Source: CAZYTX01 sp964650485 (GTDB lineage: Bacteria; RBG-13-61-14; DATKZS01). From it: DNA of 64,000 bases. The notes under the pieces are model-generated. The model did no database searches, had not been told where the DNA came from, and saw only the letters and a program-made list of their open reading frames with translations. The translations under genes and the position numbers were made by a program. The stretch is from positions 62,001-126,000 of the forward strand of contig CAZYTX010000002.1 in assembly GCA_964650485.1 (NCBI GenBank), read 5' to 3'. This document shows, one piece after another, positions 8,804 to 16,801 of the stretch. Position 1 is the first letter of the stretch; each line of letters starts with the position of its first letter.

Positions 8804-9837
8804 TCCTCCTGTTTAATAAACGGACCCAGGCTCTCCGCTATGAGTTCCGCCATGACACGGTGCCCTGCGGGGCCCGGGTGTACCGGGTCGGGCGCGATGT
8901 AGGGCAGCATTGGGCTTGATGAGAAAACCGGTGCAAGGTCTATGAACTCCACGCCGAGCTCTTTACATATCTTTGCCATCCTCGCCTGCGGCAGGAACCT
9001 CTCCCGCGCGTCCTCGAACTGGGCAGCGTGGGGGACCAATACCAGGATGAATACAGCCCCCGCATCCCTGCTCTGCTTTGTCATGGCCAAAAGATGCCGC
9101 CTGAATTCCTCCCACCCACTCTCGATCCTGGCCATGGTCTCAGGGTCGGACTCCGCCCGCAGGAAATAAGGCGCCCGGCCGCTCTCGATTCCCATCCGGT
9201 GATAAAGCGAGCGCGCGAGCATGGCAAGGGCCGAGTTCTGGAGCAGCCACTTTTTGCCGGGCACGGGCAGGTCCCTGAGCGGGTTCACGTGGTCCGCCGG
9301 GCTCGTGCCGGGAATATCGTTCAGGCAGGCGATCAGGGCCACCGCGTCGGGCCGCAGAGCAAGGCCCTCTTCCTGGAGCAGGAGCCGCTCCTCCTCGATG
9401 TCGTATCCCGCAATGCCGGCGTTCAGCACGTCAAACTTACGCCCGGGATACTTGCTCTCAAGCAGCCGCTCCAGACGAGAGCTCACTATCACTTCCTCCG
9501 GAAAACCCGACCCCATGGCGATCGAGTCGCCAAGCACAAGGACCCGGAAAGACTCACCCAGCCCGTGGTCCGGCGCCGGTCCCCTGAACCCGAGCGAGTT
9601 CACCCTGAACCGAACCTTCCACACCTCGCGGCCGTCGTAGCCGGGAACCAGCTCCCAGCCCCTGGTGGGATGCTCCTTGAAAAAGGGGTGGGGAGGATCG
9701 TGCATCCTCCTGTAAGTGGGAGAGACGCGCCTTGCAAGCAACTCTGCAAAAAGCACGGATAAACAGAGCCCCAGCAGGATGGCCGAGGCCGCGAAAATAC
9801 TGCGCTTTCCTGGTACGCTCATTTTGGAGGGGGTCAT
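8800..9837 (-). CDS. Membrane-anchored SGNH/GDSL-family hydrolase
   Basis: 345 residues with an N-terminal membrane segment (SIFAASAILLGLCLSVLFAE) followed by an extracytoplasmic SGNH fold: block I VLVLGDSIAMGSG with the nucleophilic Ser, block II Gly in LNAGIAGYD, block III Asn in CLNDIPG and block V DPVHPGPAGH with the catalytic Asp/His. The family cleaves ester bonds (acyl or acetyl groups on lipids or polysaccharides). The substrate here is unknown. It is convergent with phoU (4-bp overlap) and 9 bp upstream of the aminotransferase end, both read in the minus direction. Confidence 0.78.
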   Translation of the reverse strand: MTPSKMSVPGKRSIFAASAILLGLCLSVLFAELLARRVSPTYRRMHDPPHPFFKEHPTRGWELVPGYDGREVWKVRFRVNSLGFRGPAPDHGLGESFRVLVLGDSIAMGSGFPEEVIVSSRLERLLESKYPGRKFDVLNAGIAGYDIEEERLLLQEEGLALRPDAVALIACLNDIPGTSPADHVNPLRDLPVPGKKWLLQNSALAMLARSLYHRMGIESGRAPYFLRAESDPETMARIESGWEEFRRHLLAMTKQSRDAGAVFILVLVPHAAQFEDARERFLPQARMAKICKELGVEFIDLAPVFSSSPMLPYIAPDPVHPGPAGHRVMAELIAESLGPFIKQED

Positions 9838-9846
9838 GGAGGAGTG

Positions 9847-10767
9847 CTATTCAACCGGGGTGAGCCACTTTTTGTAAGCCGCAACCTCGCCGGCGCAGAT
9901 CCTCTCAAGGGACTTGTCCAGGAGCCTTGAGACCTCGCCCGGAGCGTTGATCTCTTGGCCGTCCACCTCTTGTACGGGCCAGATCTTGATCACCGACGAT
10001 GTAAGGAACGCCTCGTCCGCATCCATGAGATCCGCTGGCCTGATCTTCTTTTCCCTGGTCTTAATGCCGATGTCCTTTGCCAGCTCCAGCACGGTTTTCC
10101 TGGTGATACCGGAGAGCACGTTGCCCAGGCTGGGCGTCAGCAGCACCCTGTCCCTTACAATGAACAGTGACTCGGTGGGCCCCTCCGCCAGGTACCCTTT
10201 GAGGTCCAGCAAAACGCAGCTCGTAAACCCGGCCTCCATGGCCTCCAGCTTGGCTATCATCCCGCCCAGGTAGCTGGCCGCGGACTTGCACTCCACCGGT
10301 ATACTGCGGGGGTCGAACTTCCTCCATCCGGACACGGTGACCCTGGCGTATGAGCGGGCAGCCTTTTTGAAGCGCTCCGCGTCAAGGTCCTGCAAAGGAT
10401 CAACCGCAACCACCGCCATAGACGCCGCCGGCCTCCTGGGAACGACCTCGAACTCGACCCCGCCGTAAAAGATTATGAGCTTCACGAACCCGGACTGCAC
10501 CTGGTTGGCCCGCACCGTCTCATTGACCGCTTCCTTAATACGCCCGGGCGGGGAGGGCAGCTCCATGCGGATGGCCTGCGCGGAGCGCACCAGCCTCTGG
10601 ACGTGGTCGTCCAGGCGGAACACCGCGGGGCCGAGAGCGGTCTCGTGCAGGCTCATAACCTCGAACACCGCGGACCCGCGGCAGAAAGAATGGCTCATGA
10701 TATGCACGTTAGCATCATTAAATGCGACCAGCTCACCGTCCATCCAGGCTTTCCGCTCCGACAGCAT
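9847..10767 (-). CDS. PLP-dependent aminotransferase class IV (IlvE/DAT/ADC-lyase family)
   Basis: 306 residues, the usual length for fold-type IV enzymes. Visible are WMDGELVAFNDANVHIMSHS at the start, the likely PLP Lys in PVECKSAASYLGGMIAKLEA, the phosphate-binding YLAEGPTESLFIV, and LSGITRKTVLELAKDIGI. The usual BCAT motif GTAAEITPV is replaced by SSVIKIWPV, so branched-chain specificity is not assured; D-amino-acid aminotransferase or aminodeoxychorismate lyase are alternatives. AAGGAGGCG lies upstream of the ATG on the minus strand. It faces away from the receiver gene. Confidence 0.8.
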   Translation of the reverse strand: MLSERKAWMDGELVAFNDANVHIMSHSFCRGSAVFEVMSLHETALGPAVFRLDDHVQRLVRSAQAIRMELPSPPGRIKEAVNETVRANQVQSGFVKLIIFYGGVEFEVVPRRPAASMAVVAVDPLQDLDAERFKKAARSYARVTVSGWRKFDPRSIPVECKSAASYLGGMIAKLEAMEAGFTSCVLLDLKGYLAEGPTESLFIVRDRVLLTPSLGNVLSGITRKTVLELAKDIGIKTREKKIRPADLMDADEAFLTSSVIKIWPVQEVDGQEINAPGEVSRLLDKSLERICAGEVAAYKKWLTPVE

Positions 10768-10840
10768 ATTATTTATGCGCCTCCTTGATTAAAATCATAA
10801 CAGACAACGGCATGAAAGCAATTGCATGCACTTTAACAAG

Positions 10841-10868
10841 TTGACATAACTGTCCGCGTACTGATAAT
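10841..10868 (+). promoter_or_regulatory. Sigma-70 promoter of the receiver gene
   Basis: A perfect TTGACA (10841-10846) and GATAAT (10863-10868) are separated by 16 bp. The expected transcript start, about 10875, leaves only some 12 nt before the ATG at 10887, so the leader is very short. Confidence 0.55.
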
Positions 10869-10886
10869 TATGAAGAAAGTGAAAAG

Positions 10887-11255
10887 ATGCGGAAAAAGAG
10901 GATAATGATTGTCGAGGACAGCCCCGCGGTGGCCGAGATGATAAAAGACGCTCTGGAGGATGAAGGCTGCGATGTGCAGGTGGCATTGAACGGGTTCGAG
11001 GCCTTGCGGGACCTGCTCGATTTCCAGCCGGACATCATCATCACCGACATAATGATGCCAAAGGTTGACGGGCTAGAGCTTTGCGAGGCCATACAGAACC
11101 GGCTGGAGACGCGCGACATACCCTTCATCCTCCTCTCCTCCAGGTTCGACAAGGAAACCGTGGAGCGGGGAAGGAGAATAGGCGCCAGGTTCTTCATTGC
11201 AAAGCCGTTCGAGATGGAAAAGCTTTTATCTTCGGTAAAGAAAATCCTTGGGTAA
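10887..11255 (+). CDS. Single-domain response regulator (CheY-like receiver)
   Basis: 122 residues, just a receiver domain: RIMIVEDSPAVAEM with the acidic pair, phospho-acceptor Asp in IIITDIMMPKVDG, Ser in FILLSSRF and Lys in FIAKPFEM. It has no output domain, so it must act by protein contact or within a phosphorelay. No histidine kinase is adjacent. It lies 10 bp upstream of apgM on the same strand and may be co-transcribed with it, though no functional link is evident. Confidence 0.86.
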   Translation: MRKKRIMIVEDSPAVAEMIKDALEDEGCDVQVALNGFEALRDLLDFQPDIIITDIMMPKVDGLELCEAIQNRLETRDIPFILLSSRFDKETVERGRRIGARFFIAKPFEMEKLLSSVKKILG

Positions 11256-11265
11256 AGGAGCGGGC

Positions 11266-12471
11266 ATGGATTACTTGGACCTCGTAAAAGAGCTCGCAGT
11301 AGAGACGGACTCGAAAATAGTGATGCTCATCATGGACGGCCTGGGCGGCTTGCCAAGGGAGCCGGGCGGACCCACCGAGCTGGCCTCGGCCAACACCCCC
11401 AACATGGACGAGCTCGCGACAAAAAGCTCCCTGGGTCTCCTGGACCCCATTGCACCCGGCATCACCCCCGGCAGCGGGCCCGGGCACCTGGCCCTGTTCG
11501 GGTACGACCCGGTGAGGTGGAACATGGGAAGGGGGGTGCTCGAGGCCCTGGGAATTGACTTCCCCCTGAAAAAGGGGGACGTGGCCATAAGGATAAACTT
11601 CTGCACAGTGGACAAGCACGGGGTGGTGACTGACAGGCGTGCAGGCAGGATCTCGACGGAAAAGTGCGAAGAGCTCAGTGCAGAGCTCGACAAGATACAG
11701 GCGCCCGGCGCCGAGCTCACGGTGAGCCCGGTAAAGGAGCACCGGGCCGTGCTGGTGATCCGGGCAGAGGGGCTTTCCGGCAACATCAAGGACACCGACC
11801 CCCAGGTGACCGGCAAGAAGCCGCTGCCTGTCACTCCCCTGGACGACGCCTCCAAAAAGACATCTGAGATCACTGAGCAGTTCCTGGCCGAGGCCAGCCG
11901 GGTCCTGGCCCCCCATGACCCTGCCAACATGGTTCTACTGCGCGGGTTCGACACCTTCAAGGACTACCCTTCATTCAATGACATCTACAACCTCAAAGCC
12001 GCGGCCATTGCCCATTACCCCATGTACAAGGGACTGGCCAGGATGGTGGGCATGGACGTGCTGAGGCCCGGCCAGGAGCTGGAGAACCTGGTGGACTGCG
12101 TGGAGGAGAACTGGAAAGGTTACACCTTCTTCTTCGTGCACGTTAAAAAGACCGACAGCGCCGGGGAGGACGGCGATTTTGACAGCAAGGTTTCCGTGAT
12201 CGAGTCGGTGGACGAGCTGGTGCCGAGGATTCTGGGCCTGGGGCCCGAGGTGCTCCTGATAACGGGGGACCACTCCACCCCTTGGCTACTCCAGTCCCAT
12301 TCATGGCACCCGGTGCCGGTGCTGGTCCACTCGAAATCATGCCGCATAGAGGGGAATCCCGGCTTCTCAGAGCATGCCTGCAAGACCGGGAGCATGGGAC
12401 GACTGCCCACCGTGTCCCTCATGCCCGTGGCCATGGCCAACGCCTTGAAGCTCGCCAAGTTCGGGGCCTGA
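11266..12471 (+). CDS. apgM: 2,3-bisphosphoglycerate-independent phosphoglycerate mutase, archaeal (ApgM) type
   Basis: 401 residues from ATG 11266 (AAAGGAG, 5-base spacing). It belongs to the alkaline-phosphatase superfamily: VMLIMDGLGGLP (metal Asp), ELASANTPNMDELA, IAPGITPGSGPGHLALFGYD with the Ser nucleophile region, NFCTV, HVKKTDSAGEDGDFDSK and LLITGDHSTP (metal ligands). The length and motifs match the ApgM branch found in archaea and many anaerobic bacteria, rather than the 500-residue GpmI. It interconverts 3- and 2-phosphoglycerate in glycolysis and gluconeogenesis. Confidence 0.91.
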   Translation: MDYLDLVKELAVETDSKIVMLIMDGLGGLPREPGGPTELASANTPNMDELATKSSLGLLDPIAPGITPGSGPGHLALFGYDPVRWNMGRGVLEALGIDFPLKKGDVAIRINFCTVDKHGVVTDRRAGRISTEKCEELSAELDKIQAPGAELTVSPVKEHRAVLVIRAEGLSGNIKDTDPQVTGKKPLPVTPLDDASKKTSEITEQFLAEASRVLAPHDPANMVLLRGFDTFKDYPSFNDIYNLKAAAIAHYPMYKGLARMVGMDVLRPGQELENLVDCVEENWKGYTFFFVHVKKTDSAGEDGDFDSKVSVIESVDELVPRILGLGPEVLLITGDHSTPWLLQSHSWHPVPVLVHSKSCRIEGNPGFSEHACKTGSMGRLPTVSLMPVAMANALKLAKFGA

Positions 12472-12485
12472 ACAACCGAGAAAGT

Positions 12486-13232
12486 ATGAGCCTTGCAAAG
12501 AGCGCGGCATCATCTCTCTTCCGGGGCGCCTGGGACGCGGTGTGGCCGGCAAGGTGTCCTTTGTGCAATGACCTGCTCTCCGGGTTCAGTCGGCAGGGGC
12601 TTTGTCAAGCATGCCAGGAAACCGTCCGGGTCATAAATAATCCTCTTTGCAAAATATGCGGAATGCCCTTCCTCGAAGGCAGCGAGCCCGCGTCCCTCAT
12701 GTGCGGATACTGCCAGAAAAAATCGCCGGCCTTTGATGTCGCACGCGCTTATGGCCGGTACAAAGGGGCCCTGGCGCAGGCAATCAAGGACTTCAAGTTC
12801 AGGAACGCGCGCACACTTTTACCAGCACTCGCGGACATGTTGATAAAGGCCGACCAGAGGTCCCTGTCAGTTCGCGAGGTGGACAGGGTGATCCCGGTGC
12901 CGCTCCATCCCAAGAAACTGAGGGAAAGGGAGTTCAACCAGGCCGCGGACCTGGCAAAGCCTTTGGCGGGCAAAAGAGGCGCGCCCCTAGAGCTCGCGAA
13001 CCTGGTGACCACCCGTCCCACCGAGCACCAGGCCGGCCTGTCAATAAACCAGAGACGAATGAACGTGAGAGGGGCCTTCAAGCTGAAAAAGCCGGACAAG
13101 GTGAAAGACGCCCGCGTCATGCTGGTGGACGACGTGCTCACCACCGGCGCCACTGCCAACGAATGCGCAAAGGTATTGAAAAAGGCCGGCGCAAGCCAGG
13201 TCCTGGTGATCACGGTTGCCCGCACACCCTAA
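12486..13232 (+). CDS. comF: ComF-family phosphoribosyltransferase-like protein
   Basis: 248 residues from ATG 12486. An N-terminal zinc-ribbon-like region (WPARCPLCNDLL, LCQACQETV, LCKICGMPF, LMCGYCQKK: four CxxC pairs) is followed by a phosphoribosyltransferase fold with VIPVPLHPKKLREREFNQA and the PRPP loop VMLVDDVLTTGATANECA. ComF proteins act in DNA uptake in naturally competent bacteria and also occur widely as orphan GntX-like genes. It follows apgM by 14 bp. Confidence 0.88.
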   Translation: MSLAKSAASSLFRGAWDAVWPARCPLCNDLLSGFSRQGLCQACQETVRVINNPLCKICGMPFLEGSEPASLMCGYCQKKSPAFDVARAYGRYKGALAQAIKDFKFRNARTLLPALADMLIKADQRSLSVREVDRVIPVPLHPKKLREREFNQAADLAKPLAGKRGAPLELANLVTTRPTEHQAGLSINQRRMNVRGAFKLKKPDKVKDARVMLVDDVLTTGATANECAKVLKKAGASQVLVITVARTP

Positions 13233-13277
13233 AATATCTCCTGCCAGCATCAGCACCACAAAGGAGGCAACTCCTGC

Positions 13278-13299
13278 TTGACAGCATAACATATATGCT
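13278..13299 (+). promoter_or_regulatory. Operator-like palindrome fused to a -35 upstream of the copper ATPase
   Basis: TTGACA (13278-13283) runs into a perfect dyad, AGCATA (13283-13288) and TATGCT (13294-13299) separated by five bases. A dyad next to a -35 is the usual position for a metal-responsive regulator. I see no convincing -10 downstream, and no metalloregulator gene lies nearby. Confidence 0.35.
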
Positions 13300-13344
13300 T
13301 ACAGAGAAGTCAGAGAGGATGAACAAAGAACCGGAGCCTTAAGA

Positions 13345-14325
13345 ATGGACGACCATTCCGAGCACGCACAAGAGCATCAAGGAAAGCCGCAAAAAGGTCG
13401 CGAGAGCACCGGCGAGCCTCACTTCGAACACGGCAGCGGAGATCACCAGGGCCACGGGGGCCACGGAGGAAGTCACGAGGGCCACCAGGGAGGCCATGAC
13501 CACAGCCGGCACCACCGCATGATGATGGCCGACTTTAAAAGGCGCTTCTGGGTGTCCCTGGTTGCGAGCATACCCATACTCGCACTCTCCCCCATGATCC
13601 AGGAGTTCCTGGGTCTTACGGATTTTGTCAGCTTCCCGGGAGAGGCATACCTCCTGTTCGCCCTCTCCACGTTCGTCTTCATCTACGGGGGCTGGCCCTT
13701 CCTTGCCGGGCTCTACGATGAGCTAAAGAAAAAGCAGCCCGGCATGATGACGCTCATCGGGCTCGCCATCACCGTGGCCTGGGCCTACAGCTCCGCGGTG
13801 GTGTTCTTCATCGAGGGCAGGGTGTTCTTCTGGGAGCTCGCCACCCTGATAGTGATCATGCTTTTGGGCCACTGGATCGAGATGAGGTCCGTGCTCTCCG
13901 CCAGCAGGGCATTGGAGGAGCTTGCAAAGCTCTTGCCTTCGGACGCCCACAAGTTGAACGAGTCCAGCCGGGTTGAGGACGTGCCAGTGGCGGACCTTCA
14001 GACGGGCGACCGGGTGATGGTAAGGCCGGGCGAGAAGGTGCCCGCGGACGGCCGGGTGAAGGAGGGCGAGAGCTCGGTGAACCAGGCCCTGCTAACGGGC
14101 GAGTCCAGGCCAATTCAGAAGTCCCCCGGCGATGAGGTCATAGCCGGGTCCATAAACGGCGAGGGCTCATTGACAATCGAGGTCGAGAAGACCGGCGGGG
14201 ACTCGTACATCTCCCAGGTGGTGGACCTGGTAAGCCGGGCCCAGGAGAGCAAGTCCAGGACGCAGGGGCTCGCGGACCGGGCCGCCATGTGGCTCACGCT
14301 GATCGCATTGACCGCGGCGCCGTGA
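13345..14325 (+). CDS. copB: CopB-type copper P-type ATPase, N-terminal part (frameshifted)
   Basis: 326 residues to an early stop. The start is His-rich (about 20 His in the first 60 residues, with GHGGHGGSHEGHQGGHDH), the N-terminal feature of CopB (P1B-3) pumps instead of CxxC metal-binding domains. Membrane segments follow near residues 65-165, then the actuator domain with LLTGESRPIQ and AGSINGEG. The frame ends at TGA 14323-14325 in the middle of the next membrane segment (WLTLIALTA). The continuation is in the next frame, with one G apparently missing around 14316. GGAG lies 8 bp before the ATG. Confidence 0.82.
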   Translation: MDDHSEHAQEHQGKPQKGRESTGEPHFEHGSGDHQGHGGHGGSHEGHQGGHDHSRHHRMMMADFKRRFWVSLVASIPILALSPMIQEFLGLTDFVSFPGEAYLLFALSTFVFIYGGWPFLAGLYDELKKKQPGMMTLIGLAITVAWAYSSAVVFFIEGRVFFWELATLIVIMLLGHWIEMRSVLSASRALEELAKLLPSDAHKLNESSRVEDVPVADLQTGDRVMVRPGEKVPADGRVKEGESSVNQALLTGESRPIQKSPGDEVIAGSINGEGSLTIEVEKTGGDSYISQVVDLVSRAQESKSRTQGLADRAAMWLTLIALTAAP

Positions 14326-15473
14326 CCCTCGCCGCCTGGCTAGCGGCCACTGAAAAGGACTTCGCATTCTCGCTGGAGCGCACAGTGACCGTGATGGTGA
14401 TAACCTGTCCGCACGCGCTCGGCCTGGCCATACCCTTGGTGGTTGCCGTTACCACGGCCATGGCCGCAAGGGCGGGGCTGCTCATCCGGGACCGCACCAG
14501 CTTCGAGAACGCAAGGAACATACAGGCGGTCATATTCGACAAGACCGGCACCCTGACCAGGGGAGAGTTCGGGGTAACAGACGTGGTTGTGCTGTCAGGG
14601 GATACGGATAAAGATGAGCTGCTGAAGATCGCCGCATCGGTGGAGAAGCACTCGGAGCACCCCGTTGCCAGAGCCATTGCAGAGGCGTCCCCCGAGACGT
14701 ACGAGGCCGGCGAATTCAAGGCCATACCGGGCAAGGGGGCAAAAGCAAAGGTGCAGGGCAAAGATGTCGAGGTGGTGAGCGGGGCCTTTCTGAAGGAGCA
14801 AAACAAGTGGAAAGAGGATGAGCGCATCGAGAGGCTTTCCGCACAGGGCAGGACCCTGGTGTTCGTGCTGGTCGGCGGCGAGGTCAAGGCCGCGGTGGCG
14901 CTGGGCGACGCGGTGCGGCCGGAGTCCAAGCGCGCCGTCTCCATGCTGAAGAGTATGGGGATCGAGTGCATGATGCTCACCGGAGACAACTGGAACGTGG
15001 CCGGGTGGGTGGCCGGCGAGCTCGGGCTTGACGACTACTTTGCCGAGGTGCTCCCGGACCGGAAGGCGGCCAAGGTGGCCGAGGTGCAGGAGAGGGGCAT
15101 GAGAGTGGCCATGGTGGGCGACGGGATCAACGACGCTCCCGCGCTGGCGCAGGCCGACGTTGGCATAGCCATCGGCGCGGGGACTGACGTGGCCGTGGAG
15201 ACCGCGGACATAGTTCTTTCCAGGAACGACCCTCTTGACGTGCCGGGGATAGTGGGCCTTTCAACCGCAAGCTACAAGAAGATGGTGCAGAACCTGGCAT
15301 GGGCCACGGGTTACAATGCCATAGCCATACCCCTGGCCGCGGGGGTGCTCTACAAGTGGGGGGTGCTGCTCAGCCCGGCCGCGGGAGCGGTGCTCATGTC
15401 GCTGTCCACGGTGATAGTGGCCATAAACGCCAGGTTCCTGAAAGCGCCCGGGCCTGCCGGACACGGCGCTTAA
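14289..15473 (+). CDS. copB: CopB-type copper P-type ATPase, C-terminal part (frameshifted)
   Basis: This is the rest of the pump in the -1 frame. The homologous part begins near 14316 (GAVTLAAWLAA); the preceding codons are only an overlap and the GTG at 14289 is not a credible native start. It has the metal-path motif ITCPHALGLAIPLVV (CPH, not CPC, typical of CopB), the phosphorylation site DKTGTLTRG, the HP motif in KHSEHPVARAI, MVGDGINDAPALAQ, and two final membrane helices. Joined to the upstream half it would give a complete pump of about 709 residues exporting copper or silver. Confidence 0.82.
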   Translation: MAHADRIDRGAVTLAAWLAATEKDFAFSLERTVTVMVITCPHALGLAIPLVVAVTTAMAARAGLLIRDRTSFENARNIQAVIFDKTGTLTRGEFGVTDVVVLSGDTDKDELLKIAASVEKHSEHPVARAIAEASPETYEAGEFKAIPGKGAKAKVQGKDVEVVSGAFLKEQNKWKEDERIERLSAQGRTLVFVLVGGEVKAAVALGDAVRPESKRAVSMLKSMGIECMMLTGDNWNVAGWVAGELGLDDYFAEVLPDRKAAKVAEVQERGMRVAMVGDGINDAPALAQADVGIAIGAGTDVAVETADIVLSRNDPLDVPGIVGLSTASYKKMVQNLAWATGYNAIAIPLAAGVLYKWGVLLSPAAGAVLMSLSTVIVAINARFLKAPGPAGHGA

Positions 15474-16801
15474 AGCAGCGCGCCCGGCTCCACGTTGTAG
15501 AGCACGGGATCCACCGTTGACACTATCCTTCGCGGCTCTCCTTTGTATGTCTCGGGCCTGGAGAGGTCGAACTCCTGAAAGGCTGGCATGGGCTTTCCCT
15601 CGGGATCGAACACCACCCTGATCCTGGGCGAGAGGGGCGAGTCCTCGCAGGTCTCGGTGACCACCGCCACCTCGTTGGTGTCGAGCCGCACCAGTGTGCC
15701 CACCGGAAATATGCCCAGCACCTTTACGAACTCCTCGAAGTACTTCGGGTCTATGACCTTGCCCGAGAGCCTCTCCAAAACCTCCATTGCCTCCCTGGGG
15801 TTGTAGGGCTTCTGGTAGGGGCGCAGGGTGGTGATGGCGTCATAGGTGTCGGCCACGGTGACTATGCGCGAGTAGGGGTGTGGGTGCTCGCCGGGCTCGA
15901 GCTGGGGGTAGCCGCGGTGGTCAAAGTGCACGTGATGCTCCTTAACTATCCTGGCCACCATGCCGCTGACCCCTTCCATCTGCTCCACTATCTCCGCGCT
16001 TTTAAGCGGGTGCTGCTTCATGACCTCCCATTCTTCTTCGGTAAGGTTGCCGGGCTTCAAGGTTACCGCCTTGGGGGTAAGCGTTTTCCCCACGTCGTGC
16101 AAAAGCCCGGCCAGCCCGATGTCGGAGATGTCTTCATCTTGCACCTGTAGACCCTGGGCCAGGGCCAGGGCCAGCACGCTCACGTTGACCGAGTGGTTGA
16201 AAAGGTAGCTGTCATAGCTCTTTATAAGGGTGAGACCGATCAGCGCGGTGCGGTCGGCAAGCACCATCCTCTTCAGGTCCGCGGCAGCGGACCTGGCCTT
16301 GCCCGCCTTGGGTATGCGGCCCAGCCGGGTCTCCTGGAAGACGTCGCCCACCGCGTCCAGGGCGCGGTTGTATACCTCTTTCGCGTCCTTGGCAACGATG
16401 TTCTTTATATTGCGCTCTCGCAGGGACTCGCTGAACTGGCCCTCCCCGGCGAGCACCCTGGGGTCCTCGGTAAGCACCTTCACGAAGCCCTGAAACTCCT
16501 GCTCGGAGAGGCCGTAGTGAATCTCCAGGGCGCTCACCCCCCTCCTCTCCAGCCTCTCCTGCATCTCTTTTGCAGACACCTGGTTGGGATAGAAAGGCAC
16601 GCCCCCGAAAACCAGGACCTCGTCAACGATGCCCAGGGTCAGCACCCCGTCCAGGGCTATAAGCTCAGATAGAGCCTTGAAGCAATCGGAGAAGGGCTTT
16701 TGCACCGAGGGATGGCCCATGGGGTAGAGCTCCGTGTTCTTGACCGCGGACAACATGAGGGAGAGGGCCGATCCCAGCATTTTTTCGTCGGCCTTGCTCA
16801 T
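15470..16801 (-). CDS. HD-GYP domain phosphohydrolase with an N-terminal domain shared with its neighbour
   Basis: 443 residues. The C-terminal half is an HD-GYP domain: LLHDVGKTLTP (HD), the metal His pair in KEHHVHFD, HRGYP in place of DGxGYP, and VADTYDAITTLRPYQKP. The family degrades cyclic di-GMP; the altered DG in HHVHFDHRGYP leaves activity likely but not certain. Residues about 10-140 (YPMGHPSVQKPF, then FQGFVKVLTEDPRV) resemble the N-terminus of the HEAT protein next door. It has no membrane segment, so it is cytoplasmic. Its ATG overlaps the upstream stop (ATGA), making it the last gene of a four-gene operon. Confidence 0.85.
   Translation of the reverse strand: MSKADEKMLGSALSLMLSAVKNTELYPMGHPSVQKPFSDCFKALSELIALDGVLTLGIVDEVLVFGGVPFYPNQVSAKEMQERLERRGVSALEIHYGLSEQEFQGFVKVLTEDPRVLAGEGQFSESLRERNIKNIVAKDAKEVYNRALDAVGDVFQETRLGRIPKAGKARSAAADLKRMVLADRTALIGLTLIKSYDSYLFNHSVNVSVLALALAQGLQVQDEDISDIGLAGLLHDVGKTLTPKAVTLKPGNLTEEEWEVMKQHPLKSAEIVEQMEGVSGMVARIVKEHHVHFDHRGYPQLEPGEHPHPYSRIVTVADTYDAITTLRPYQKPYNPREAMEVLERLSGKVIDPKYFEEFVKVLGIFPVGTLVRLDTNEVAVVTETCEDSPLSPRIRVVFDPEGKPMPAFQEFDLSRPETYKGEPRRIVSTVDPVLYNVEPGALL

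Noticed and set aside
13440..13515. Repetitive DNA coding His/Gly in the copper ATPase N-terminus as a tandem repeat or CRISPR
   Set aside because: The repeats are codon-level low complexity (GGH/GHQ) within an open frame, normal for CopB.
14311..14325. Programmed -1 frameshift in the copper ATPase, as in E. coli copA
   Set aside because: No X-XXY-YYZ slippery heptamer at GACCGCGGCGCCG and no clear downstream pseudoknot. The shift is inside a membrane segment where a truncated product would be useless.
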